Source: Acidobacteriota bacterium (GTDB taxonomy: Bacteria; Acidobacteriota; Vicinamibacteria; Vicinamibacterales; UBA8438). From it: a stretch of 13,565 bases of DNA. Position numbers and translations under genes: made by a program. Where the stretch lies: the NCBI GenBank assembly GCA_005778315.1, contig SXOW01000230.1, forward strand, positions 1 through 13,565, given 5' to 3'. Below are positions 1 through 7,135 of the stretch, in pieces (the stretch's first letter is position 1; every line of letters begins with the position of its first letter). The notes under the pieces were generated by a model. That model saw only the letters and a program-made list of their open reading frames with translations. It had not been told where the DNA came from and ran no database searches.

Positions 1-6
1 GCCCGA

Positions 7-567
7 CTAGTCGAGGTCCTGACCAGCTTGCGCGGCGCGATGTTCCGCAAAGGTCGGCATCGTGCCATCGCGGGCGGATACCACGGGGTCACGAGTCGGC
101 CAGCTGATTCCAAGCTCCGGGTCGTTCCAGAGAATCCCGCCTTCGCCGTCCGGACTGTAGGGCGCGTCGACCTTGTACAGCATGTCCGCCGGGGTGTCGC
201 CGAGGACGCAGAACCCATGGGCGAACCCGGCAGGGACCCACAGAAGCCGTCCGTTCATGTCGGTCAGCTCGACCTCGTAGCTCTGTCCGATGGTCGCCGA
301 TTTCGGGCGGATATCAACGACCACGTCCCAGACGCGCCCCCGCGTCACCCCGACAAGTTTGCTCTGCGGCGGCGTGTGTTGAAAATGCAGCCCTCGAAGC
401 ACGCCGGGTGCCGACCGGGAGTGGTTGTCCTGGACGAACACAGAGGGCAGACCGTGGTCCTGGAAGCGATCGCGGTTGAAGCGTTCAATGAAGAAGCCAC
501 GCTCATCGCCGTGGACGTCGAGCTCGATCAGCAGAACGCCGTCAAGATGGGTCGGGGTGATCTTCAT
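7..567 (-). CDS. rfbC: dTDP-4-dehydrorhamnose 3,5-epimerase (RmlC/RfbC family)
   Basis: Cytoplasmic cupin-fold enzyme that epimerises C3 and C5 of dTDP-4-keto-6-deoxyglucose, the third step of dTDP-L-rhamnose synthesis for surface polysaccharide. The 186-residue product matches the family's usual length. Visible motifs are GDERGFF (20-26), QDNHSRS (46-52), GVLRGLHFQ (55-63), WVPAGFAHGF (110-119) and WNDPELGI (147-154). His61 with Asp167 fits the catalytic dyad, and Tyr131 (Tyr137 is nearby) fits the acid; these assignments come from remembered family alignments. I chose the ATG at 567 because family members begin at this point; an in-frame GTG at 618 would add 17 residues without family resemblance. 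Neither start has a clear ribosome binding site. Other rhamnose genes (rfbA, rfbB, rfbD) are not in the window and may lie to the left. A 5-epimerase for another deoxysugar is possible. Confidence 0.93.
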   Translation of the reverse strand: MKITPTHLDGVLLIELDVHGDERGFFIERFNRDRFQDHGLPSVFVQDNHSRSAPGVLRGLHFQHTPPQSKLVGVTRGRVWDVVVDIRPKSATIGQSYEVELTDMNGRLLWVPAGFAHGFCVLGDTPADMLYKVDAPYSPDGEGGILWNDPELGISWPTRDPVVSARDGTMPTFAEHRAAQAGQDLD

Positions 568-641
568 GGCTGCGCACGCGGGAGAAGTCCCGACACAAGC
601 GGGTCGATCATAGCGCACCTGAAATATGCGTGGTCAGGGGC

Positions 642-671
642 TTGACAGCTGGGAGTGATGGCGGGTCTGAT
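642..671 (+). promoter_or_regulatory. candidate sigma-70-type promoter for the DinB-led operon
   Basis: A perfect TTGACA (642-647) is followed after 18 bases by TCTGAT (666-671), a 4/6 match to TATAAT. It points at the gene starting at 719 and lies in the 151-base divergent gap after rfbC. Transcription would start near 678. The -10 match is weak, so this is a candidate only. Confidence 0.35.
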
Positions 672-676
672 GGAAA

Positions 677-688
677 CCGCCTTGGCGG
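677..688. promoter_or_regulatory. short inverted repeat, possible operator
   Basis: CCGCC (677-681) and GGCGG (684-688) form a 5-base inverted repeat with a 2-base centre, at the predicted transcription start of the operon beginning at 719. Such a site could bind a dimeric regulator. In GC-rich DNA a repeat this short can arise by chance. Confidence 0.2.
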
Positions 689-718
689 CACACTGGACAC
701 TTTCCCAAGGAGCACAGC

Positions 719-1219
719 ATGGCCATTGCAGACGCATTGATTGGAGAACTCACGCAGGAAGCCGCCACGACGCGCCGCGTGTTGGAGCGGGTCCCTGCCG
801 ACAAGCTGACCTGGAAGCCGCACGACAAGTCGATGTCGCTCGGTCAACTCGCACTGCACGTGGCTACGACGCCCGGCAACGTGGCCGGCATGGCCGTGCC
901 GAACCCATCCCCGGCGCCGACATCCTTCGATCAGCCCGAAGCCACGTCCGTCGACGCGTTGCTCACGGCGTTCGACGAGAGCGTGAGCACAGCCAAGGAG
1001 ATCGTAGGCGGGTTCAACGACGCGGCCATGATGGAGTCGTGGTCCATAGCGGCGGGTGACAAGACGCTCATGTCGATACCCCGGATCGGCTGGTTGCGCG
1101 CAATCATGCTCAATCACTGGTATCACCATCGTGGGCAGCTGTCAGTGTATCTCCGGCTGCTCGAGGTGCCGGTGCCGTCCATCTATGGGCCAAGCGCTGA
1201 CGAGAACCCGTTCGCCTAG
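719..1219 (+). CDS. DinB-family (DUF664-like) putative metal-binding protein
   Basis: A 166-residue protein of the DinB/YfiT-like four-helix-bundle superfamily. These proteins usually hold a divalent metal with three histidines; some are thiol-dependent transferases, but most are uncharacterised. The likely ligands are visible: His47 (in LGQLALHVAT) and the C-terminal H-x3-H pair His133 and His137 (in HWYHHRGQLS). The usual 'xxHHRGQL' end of the fold is intact, followed by a short tail. There is no signal peptide, so it is probably cytoplasmic. The start is well supported by AAGGAG (707-712) six bases before the ATG. It is the first gene of a four-gene plus-strand run; the next gene begins 17 bases after its stop. 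A link to the downstream exported enzymes is not evident. Substrate unknown. Confidence 0.9.
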   Translation: MAIADALIGELTQEAATTRRVLERVPADKLTWKPHDKSMSLGQLALHVATTPGNVAGMAVPNPSPAPTSFDQPEATSVDALLTAFDESVSTAKEIVGGFNDAAMMESWSIAAGDKTLMSIPRIGWLRAIMLNHWYHHRGQLSVYLRLLEVPVPSIYGPSADENPFA

Positions 1220-1236
1220 CGGCGCCCGCCCGAGAT

Positions 1237-2286
1237 ATGCGACTTGTGAACTCCTTCGCCCGCTACGTCGTCGTTGCGTCGGTCCTGTTATGCGTCCTAT
1301 GCGTCGCGTCGGTGAATTGGATCGGTGTCGCTGGCGCCACCACCGCGATCGAAACTGCGCCGGCGTTTGAACCCGTAGTGAAACGTGTGGCCGAACTCCC
1401 TCGGATGCGTTCACTCCTCGTGTCGGTCGATGGGCGTCTCCGCGTGGAGCAGTACTTTCACGGCGCGGCAGGACATCGGGCGGCGAACTTGAAGTCCGCC
1501 TCCAAGAGCATCATCTCGCTCCTGGTCGGTATCGCGCTCGATCGCGGCGACATCGAGAGCCTCGACACGCCGATTCGCGAGTTCTTTCCGGAATATCTCG
1601 ACGACCCCGAGAAGGGCCGGATCACGGTCGAGGACCTGCTGACGATGCGGGCCGGGCTGGAGACGACCAGCAACCGGAACTACGGGCGGTGGGTGCAGAG
1701 CCGCAACTGGGTCCAACATGTGCTGACTCGGCCGCTTGTGGCGACCCCGGGCACCGAGATGATCTACAGCACCGGCAGCACGCACCTGCTGTCTGCCATC
1801 ATCACCAAAGCGTCCGGGATGGACACGCACCGCTTCGCTCAGCGGTACCTCGCCGAGCCCATGGGCATATCGGTGCCCCGATGGACCGTCGATCCGCAGG
1901 GGGTCTTCTTCGGCGGGAACGAGATGTCGCTGACGCCACGCGACATGCTCGCCATCGGCGAAATGTATCTCAACTGCGGCCGCGTCGGCACCCGACAGAT
2001 CGTCTCCGAGGAATGGGTCCACTCGTCCATTCGCACCCACGCGACCCGCGACTGGAGACCTGAACGGACCTACGGCTACGGGTGGTGGGTACGTGAGGTC
2101 GACGGACACGACGCGTTCTACGCGTGGGGGTACGGCGGCCAGTTCATTTATGTCGTCCCCGGGCTGCGCCTCGTGGCAGTGATGACCTCGTCGCCAGACC
2201 CAGGCGAGGGACTCCGAGCGCATCGGCAGTCACTCTACGATCTGATGGAAGAAGAAATCGTGCCGGCCGTTGCCGCCGGCGTCTAA
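1237..2286 (+). CDS. exported serine hydrolase, beta-lactamase/6-aminohexanoate-dimer-hydrolase-like fold
   Basis: A 349-residue member of the class C beta-lactamase-like (COG1680) serine hydrolases, which includes esterases, peptidases and NylB-type amide hydrolases. Residues about 10-34 form a hydrophobic segment after a basic N-terminus, so the protein is exported or membrane-anchored; there is no proper lipobox around Cys19 or Cys22. The SxxK motif is Ser87-Ala-Ser-Lys90. The second motif is Tyr177-Ser-Thr. The third element near the C-terminus reads WGYGGQF, as in NylB-like enzymes, rather than the KTG of true beta-lactamases. DLLTMRAGL (133-141) is the usual class C-fold segment. A poor ribosome binding site and the 17-base gap to the DinB gene suggest translation coupled to it. 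It lies upstream of an exported lactonase and dehydrogenase and may de-esterify a substrate for them, but that is inference. True antibiotic resistance is unlikely. Confidence 0.9.
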   Translation: MRLVNSFARYVVVASVLLCVLCVASVNWIGVAGATTAIETAPAFEPVVKRVAELPRMRSLLVSVDGRLRVEQYFHGAAGHRAANLKSASKSIISLLVGIALDRGDIESLDTPIREFFPEYLDDPEKGRITVEDLLTMRAGLETTSNRNYGRWVQSRNWVQHVLTRPLVATPGTEMIYSTGSTHLLSAIITKASGMDTHRFAQRYLAEPMGISVPRWTVDPQGVFFGGNEMSLTPRDMLAIGEMYLNCGRVGTRQIVSEEWVHSSIRTHATRDWRPERTYGYGWWVREVDGHDAFYAWGYGGQFIYVVPGLRLVAVMTSSPDPGEGLRAHRQSLYDLMEEEIVPAVAAGV

Positions 2287-2291
2287 CCGTA

Positions 2292-2325
2292 GCGACAAGG
2301 ACGCGCAGGAGCGCCCCTGCGTCGC
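2292..2325 (+). other. hairpin immediately upstream of the lactonase ribosome binding site
   Basis: CGCAGG (2304-2309) pairs with CCTGCG (2316-2321) over a 6-base loop. Alternatively, GCGAC (2292-2296) pairs with GTCGC (2321-2325), stacked on the GCAGG/CCTGC stem with a left-side bulge. The structure ends one base before the GGAGG (2326-2330) that serves the GTG at 2340. It could be an mRNA-processing or attenuating hairpin between the two genes, or chance pairing in GC-rich sequence. There is no T-tract, so it is not a classic terminator. Confidence 0.3.
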
Positions 2326-2339
2326 GGAGGACAGGAACT

Positions 2340-3383
2340 GTGAATCGACGATATCTCGGTGTGTTGGTGACGGCGCTTGGCCTGGTCGCCTGCGGCGCCC
2401 AAGCTCCCGTGGATGAGACGATACCCGAGCCGGAGCCAGTGGCGGCCGAGAGCACGGACAGCGCAGGGACGATCCTGCGGGTCGACCCGGCGTTCGACGC
2501 CTTGGTGCCGGCTGATGCGGTCATCGAGAAGCTGGACGACGGCTATGGCTTCACCGAGGGGCCGGTCTGGGTGCGTCGCGGCGACCCCGATCCCTATCTG
2601 CTGTTCAGCGACATTCCCAACAACGTGATTCGAAAGTGGTCGCCGACCGAGGGGGCCAGCGTCTTTCTCGATCCGGTCTTTGACGGCGACCCCGACGGTC
2701 GCTCCGTTGGATCGAATGGGCTGCTGATCGACAGGGAAGGACGGCTGATTCTGTGTGAGCACGGGAACCGGCGCGTGTCCCGAATCGAGGCTGACGGGAG
2801 CGTCACCGTGCTGGCCGACCGTTATGAGGGGAAGCGACTGAACAGCCCGAATGATGCTGTGTATCACTCGAGCGGCGCCTTGTATTTCACCGACCCCCCC
2901 TACGGGCTGCGCGAAGGCAACGACGACCCGGACAAGGAACTCGACTTCAACGGCATCTTTCGACTGAGCCCAGACGGGACGCTGACCCGGCTGGCGGATC
3001 AGTCCGCGCCGAACGGCATCGGCTTGTCGCCGGACGAGCGGACGCTGTACGTCGCCAACTCCGATGGCGCGAACAAGGTGTGGTACGCCTACGACGTCCT
3101 GGACGACGGTACCCTGGGACCGGGCCGCGTCTTCTACGATGCGAACGACGCGGAGGCTCCTGGCGCCGCCGACGGCATGACCATTGACCGCGACGGCAAC
3201 CTGTTCGCGACCGGCCCTGGCGGCATTTGGGTGATCGGCCCGGATGGCACGCACCTGGGCTCCATCCAGCCTGACGAGGTGCCTGCCAACGCCGCCTGGG
3301 GGGATGACGGCAACACCTTGTATATGACTGGTCGGACCGGCCTCTACCGGATTCGCCTGACCACCGGCGGGTCGATCCCGTAG
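2340..3383 (+). CDS. SMP-30/gluconolactonase-like lipoprotein
   Basis: A six-bladed beta-propeller lactonase of the SMP-30/gluconolactonase/LRE family, expected to hydrolyse sugar or other lactones with a divalent metal. The 347-residue product begins with a lipoprotein signal whose lipobox is Leu15-Val-Ala-Cys18, followed by a Pro/Glu-rich linker to about residue 37. Likely metal ligands by family pattern are Glu73 (FTEGPVW), Asn171 (SPND), Asn225 (APNGIGLSP) and Asp278 (ADGM). LYFTDPPYGL (181-190) is typical of the family. I chose the GTG at 2340 because GGAGG (2326-2330) lies 9 bases upstream and the lipoprotein signal starts exactly there; the reading frame is open upstream to 2124 but overlaps the previous gene and lacks any signal. 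It is probably anchored in the outer or inner membrane facing the periplasm. A PQQ dehydrogenase follows after 62 bases, which suggests it hydrolyses that enzyme's lactone product. Confidence 0.92.
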   Translation: MNRRYLGVLVTALGLVACGAQAPVDETIPEPEPVAAESTDSAGTILRVDPAFDALVPADAVIEKLDDGYGFTEGPVWVRRGDPDPYLLFSDIPNNVIRKWSPTEGASVFLDPVFDGDPDGRSVGSNGLLIDREGRLILCEHGNRRVSRIEADGSVTVLADRYEGKRLNSPNDAVYHSSGALYFTDPPYGLREGNDDPDKELDFNGIFRLSPDGTLTRLADQSAPNGIGLSPDERTLYVANSDGANKVWYAYDVLDDGTLGPGRVFYDANDAEAPGAADGMTIDRDGNLFATGPGGIWVIGPDGTHLGSIQPDEVPANAAWGDDGNTLYMTGRTGLYRIRLTTGGSIP

Positions 3384-3445
3384 CGGTCCGGGTCGACCTG
3401 GCCCCGCGGCGTGCCGACGTGGTGGTGCAGACTGGAGCATGAGAG

Positions 3446-5431
3446 ATGACCTCACGACAGTGTTCGTTATGGCCTACGATGGGTGTCTGCCTGCTGTTCG
3501 CGGTGGCCGTGTCCAGCGCGCACGCGCAGCAGGGGGCACAGCGTGGCGAGTGGCGGCACTACGGCGGCGATGAAGGCAACACGCGCTACTCGCCGCTCGA
3601 CCAGATCAACGCCGACAACTTCAGCGACCTGGGGCTGGTCTGGCGGATGAAGACGGACAACTTCGGTCCCGAGCCGGAGTACAACTTCCAGTCGACACCG
3701 CTGATGGTCGGTGGGGTCGTCTACTCGACCGTCGGTACCCGGCGTTCCGTGGTTGCCGTCGACGCGGGGACCGGAGAGTACCTGTGGATGCACCGGTTGG
3801 ACGAGGGCGAGCGAGGGTCCGCCGCACCGCGTCGCTTGTCTGGCCGCGGTCTGGCCTATCGGGACGACACCGCGAGCGGCGGGCGCGGGCAGATCATCTA
3901 CGTGACACCGGGGTACCGCATGGTCGCGCTCGATGCAGTCACCGGGCAGCGGATACCGGGTTTTGGCGTCGACGGGATCGTGGATCTGATGCAGAACATG
4001 GACCAGGACATCGATCCGCTGTCCGGGGAGATTGGACTCCACGCAACCCCTCTGGTGGCGGGCAACACGATTATCATCGGGGCCGCCCACGTGTCCGGCG
4101 GCGCGCCGGAGTCGATGCGCAACACCAAGGGTTACGTTCGAGGGTTCGACGCCGACAGCGGCGCCCGGAAGTGGATTTTCCACACGATACCGGGCGGCGA
4201 CGAATTCGGGAACGACACGTGGCTCAACGACTCGTGGCGGTATACGGGGAATACCGGCGTCTGGGACCAGATCAGTGTCGACCTCGAGCTTGGCATCGTG
4301 TATCTCCCGACCGAGATGCCCACCAATGACTACTACGGTGGACATCGTCACGGCGATAACCTGTTTTCAGACAGTATCGTCGCGGTGGACCTCGAGACCG
4401 GAGAGCGTCTGTGGCATTTCCAGGCGATCCATCATGACGTGTGGGACTGGGACTTTCCCTGCGCGCCCGTGCTGGTCGACGTCGCGATCGAGGGCCGACC
4501 GGGGCTAACCAAGGTGATCGCTCAGCCCAGCAAACAGAGCTGGCTGTACGTGCTGGACCGCGAGACGGGTGAACCGATCTGGCCGATCGAGGAGCGGCCG
4601 ATGCCAGCATCCGACGTTCCGGGCGAGCTGCTCGCGTTGACTCAGCCTTTCCCGAGCAAGCCGCCCGCCTACGACCGGCAGGGCGTGAGTGTCGACGACT
4701 TGATCGACTTCACTCCGGAGCTGCGAGCCGAGGCACTCGAGCGCGCATCGCGCTTTGGCATGGGGCCCATTTTCACACCGCCGGTGGTCGCCGACCCTGA
4801 TGGGCAGTACGGCACACTGATGCTGCCATCGACCGGTGGTGGAACGAACTGGCCAGGTGGCTCGGTGGACCCGGAGACGGGCATTTTCTACCAGTACTCG
4901 TTCACGCAGGTCGTCTCGCTCGGGCTCGTCCACGACGCTGAGCGGTCGGATATGAACTTTATTCGGGGTAATCCGGCGGGTGTGCCGGCGCCTGAGCGTG
5001 ACTTGACGATTCGCGGCTTGCCGCTGGTGAAGCCACCGTGGGGGCGTATCACCGCGATCGACCTCAAGACCGGGGACATCCTGTGGCAGGTGGCGCACGG
5101 CGAGACGCCAGACAATGTGCGAGAGCACCCCGATCTGCAAGGCGTCGACATCCCGCGCACCGGCCGCATTGGCCGCGTCGGCACACTGATCACGCAGACG
5201 CTGGTGATCGCGGGAGAACCGGGTACCTTCATGACGCCTTCCGGCGAGCAGGGCGCCATGCTGCGCGCGTATGACAAACAGACGGGAGCGGAGGTCGGCG
5301 AGGTCTTCATGCCGGTCGGCGTGTCCGGTTCGCCGATGACCTACATGCACGAGGGCGCGCAGTACATCGTGGTGGCCACCAGTGGCGGCGGCGTGGCAGG
5401 CGAGCTACTCGCGTTCCGTCTGCCGGAGTAG
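3446..5431 (+). CDS. periplasmic PQQ-dependent dehydrogenase (membrane glucose dehydrogenase-like catalytic domain)
   Basis: A 661-residue quinoprotein beta-propeller that would oxidise a sugar, polyol or alcohol with pyrroloquinoline quinone. A Sec signal peptide is clear, with likely cleavage after Ala27 (SSAHA/QQ). The mature protein starts with the family block W36-x-HYGGDEGNTRYSPL; propeller repeats such as VVAVDAGTGEYLW and IVAVDLETGERLW follow. HHDVWDWD (329-336) and PSKQSWLYVLDR (Lys363) correspond, from memory of E. coli Gcd, to the segments holding catalytic Asp466 and Lys493, making Asp334 and Lys363 the candidates. The C-terminal SPMTYMHEGAQYIVV block is also Gcd-like. It lacks Gcd's N-terminal membrane domain and has no CxxCH haem site, so an outside electron acceptor is needed. 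The ATG has GGAG (3434-3437) 8 bases upstream. Last gene of the plus-strand run. Exact substrate unknown. Confidence 0.93.
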   Translation: MTSRQCSLWPTMGVCLLFAVAVSSAHAQQGAQRGEWRHYGGDEGNTRYSPLDQINADNFSDLGLVWRMKTDNFGPEPEYNFQSTPLMVGGVVYSTVGTRRSVVAVDAGTGEYLWMHRLDEGERGSAAPRRLSGRGLAYRDDTASGGRGQIIYVTPGYRMVALDAVTGQRIPGFGVDGIVDLMQNMDQDIDPLSGEIGLHATPLVAGNTIIIGAAHVSGGAPESMRNTKGYVRGFDADSGARKWIFHTIPGGDEFGNDTWLNDSWRYTGNTGVWDQISVDLELGIVYLPTEMPTNDYYGGHRHGDNLFSDSIVAVDLETGERLWHFQAIHHDVWDWDFPCAPVLVDVAIEGRPGLTKVIAQPSKQSWLYVLDRETGEPIWPIEERPMPASDVPGELLALTQPFPSKPPAYDRQGVSVDDLIDFTPELRAEALERASRFGMGPIFTPPVVADPDGQYGTLMLPSTGGGTNWPGGSVDPETGIFYQYSFTQVVSLGLVHDAERSDMNFIRGNPAGVPAPERDLTIRGLPLVKPPWGRITAIDLKTGDILWQVAHGETPDNVREHPDLQGVDIPRTGRIGRVGTLITQTLVIAGEPGTFMTPSGEQGAMLRAYDKQTGAEVGEVFMPVGVSGSPMTYMHEGAQYIVVATSGGGVAGELLAFRLPE

Positions 5432-5435
5432 CGTC

Positions 5436-5471
5436 CCGCCCGACCTCAGGCGCTCGCGCCCTGCCGGGCGG
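5436..5471. terminator. candidate bidirectional stem structure between convergent genes
   Basis: CCGCCCG (5436-5442) is the exact reverse complement of CGGGCGG (5465-5471). Nested inside is a stem of GGCG (5449-5452) with CGCC (5457-5460), loop CTCG, which extends outward past a one-base bulge. The structure spans the 14-base gap between the converging dehydrogenase and ligase genes and runs into the ligase's 3' end. There is no run of T on either strand, so it may be a Rho-assisted or RNA-stabilising structure. Confidence 0.3.
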
Positions 5472-7026
5472 CACGGTCGCGGTCCCGCAACTCGCGCCTC
5501 AGGATCTTGCCGGACGGCACCTTCGGAATCGCGTCGATGAACTCGACCTCTCGCACCTTCTTGTGGGGTGCGACGCGGTCGGCGACGTAGGCCATGATCG
5601 CTTCCGCCGTGACCTCCATGTTCGGCCTGCGCACGACATAGGCCTTCGGGATCTCACCTGCTTCCGGATCGGGCGTTGGAATGACGGCCACATCAGCCAC
5701 CGCGGGGTGCCCCTGAATGACGCCTTCGAGTTCTGCCGGTGCCACCTGGAGCCCCTTGTACTTGATGAGCTCCTTCACACGGTCGACCACGAACAGATAG
5801 CCGCCGCTGTCGGCGTACCCGATGTCGCCGGTGTGGAGCCAGCCGTCGTCATCGAGCATGTCGCGGGTGGCCTCTGGGTTGTTCAAGTAGCCCTTCATGA
5901 CCTGCGGCCCCCGAATCCAGACCTCGCCCAGGCCCTCGGTGTCGGCATCAGCTCCGGTCGACAGGTCGACAATCCGGTACTCCGTATTGGGCAACGCGAC
6001 CCCAACCGAGTCGTGCTTGATCTCGCGGTCTTTCCCGTTGGCGTGCGTCACCGGGCTGGTCTCGGTCAAGCCATACCCCTGTCGCAACATCAGTCCGTGC
6101 CGTTCGACGCAGGCCCGCGCGACTGGCTCTGGCAACGGCGCGGCGCCAGAGAGGACGTTGCGCAAGGCGCTGATGTCGTAATTGTCCACGAGCGGATGCT
6201 TGGCGAGCGCCAACACGATGGGGGGGACCAGGTACGCCATCGTCACCGCGTGCGTTTGGAGCAACTCCAGGAACTGCTCCAGATCGAATCGCGGCATCGT
6301 GACGATGGTGGCCCCGGCTCGGAGCGCGCCGCTCATGACGACCACCATGCCGTAGATATGGTAGAAGGGCAGAATGCCGATCAGCACCTCCTCGTCCGAC
6401 AGCTGTTCGACCGAATGGGTCTGGCACACGTTGGAGACCAGGTTGTGGTGCGTCAACATCACGCCCTTCGGCAGACCGGTCGTGCCGCTTGAATACGGCA
6501 GCGCGACGAGATCCGTGCGCGGGTCGATCTCGATCTCCGGCACAGGGCCATCGCCCGTCGCCAGCGCGGCGAACGGGGTCGCGCCGTCCGCGTCACCGAA
6601 GACGAAAATCTCGCGGACGCGCGTGCCCGCGACCGCTTCTGTCGCCTTGGCGAGGAGCTGTGGCACCGTCACCAGAAAGCTTGCGTCACTGTCGAGCAAC
6701 TGCCGCTTCAGCTCATCCGCCGTGTACAGGGGGTTGACCGTGGTGTTGATGCCGCCCGCGGTGGCGACCCCGAAGAAGGCGATCGCATACTCCGGCACGT
6801 TGGGGCTGCAGATAGCCAGCACGTCGCCCTTCCTGAATCCGCGGGCGGCGAGCCCGGCCGCGGTCCGGCGGGCGGCGGCGACCAGCTGTCCGTAGGTCAG
6901 CGTTCGCCCGGTCGGGCCGTCGATCAAGGCCGCCTTGTCCGTATAGGCGGCCGCATGCGCGAAGAGAAAGTCTTGTAGCGAGACGTCCGGGATCTGCACG
7001 TCAGGGTAGGGGCTCCGGTGGATCAT
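5446..7026 (-). CDS. AMP-dependent acyl-CoA synthetase, 4-coumarate:CoA-ligase-like
   Basis: A 526-residue ANL-superfamily adenylating enzyme that forms an acyl-AMP and then an acyl-CoA from a carboxylic acid, ATP and CoA. Core motifs are all present: the phosphate loop YSSGTTGLPKG (178-188), LSGAAPLPEP, YGLTETSPVTH, the hinge region GWLHTGDIGY then DRVKELIKYKG, and the C-terminal PKVPSGKILRREL with catalytic Lys507. The overall pattern is closest to 4-coumarate:CoA ligases and related medium-chain or aryl acid ligases; the substrate cannot be fixed. The ATG at 7026 has GGAGG (7031-7035) four bases before it; the frame is open to a further upstream start at 7125 whose extra residues look non-family. 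It is the last gene of a minus-strand run; the preceding SDR ends 109 bases upstream, a stretch in which I see no other gene. Confidence 0.93.
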   Translation of the reverse strand: MIHRSPYPDVQIPDVSLQDFLFAHAAAYTDKAALIDGPTGRTLTYGQLVAAARRTAAGLAARGFRKGDVLAICSPNVPEYAIAFFGVATAGGINTTVNPLYTADELKRQLLDSDASFLVTVPQLLAKATEAVAGTRVREIFVFGDADGATPFAALATGDGPVPEIEIDPRTDLVALPYSSGTTGLPKGVMLTHHNLVSNVCQTHSVEQLSDEEVLIGILPFYHIYGMVVVMSGALRAGATIVTMPRFDLEQFLELLQTHAVTMAYLVPPIVLALAKHPLVDNYDISALRNVLSGAAPLPEPVARACVERHGLMLRQGYGLTETSPVTHANGKDREIKHDSVGVALPNTEYRIVDLSTGADADTEGLGEVWIRGPQVMKGYLNNPEATRDMLDDDGWLHTGDIGYADSGGYLFVVDRVKELIKYKGLQVAPAELEGVIQGHPAVADVAVIPTPDPEAGEIPKAYVVRRPNMEVTAEAIMAYVADRVAPHKKVREVEFIDAIPKVPSGKILRRELRDRDRAARQGASA

Positions 7027-7135
7027 CCTGCCTCCGTGAGGTGTCGTCTGCGCAACGCCGTGGGGACGTACCAGAGTATGCCAGCCGAGTCGTGGCTCGA
7101 CAAACGCTTCAGGACCGCGCGCCACGCGGTGTGGC

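Noticed and set aside
1411..2223. 270-codon open frame on the minus strand, opposite the serine hydrolase
   Set aside because: Composition is Arg/His/Pro/Val-rich without family resemblance; the plus-strand gene has clear SxxK and Tyr motifs.
1237..2286. True class C beta-lactamase (antibiotic resistance gene)
   Set aside because: The third motif is WGYGGQ-like, not KTG, and the sequence looks like the broad esterase/NylB group.
2124..2339. N-terminal extension of the lactonase frame
   Set aside because: It overlaps the end of the serine hydrolase, is arginine-rich without family similarity, and would bury the lipoprotein signal that begins at the GTG at 2340.
2283..3455. 390-codon open frame on the minus strand, opposite the lactonase gene
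   Set aside because: It mirrors the codon phase of a strongly supported gene, shows no known motifs or hydrophobic pattern, and is the usual effect of high GC content.
5563..6492. 309-codon open frame on the plus strand, opposite the CoA ligase
   Set aside because: No recognisable domain, and the ligase on the other strand has all of its core motifs.
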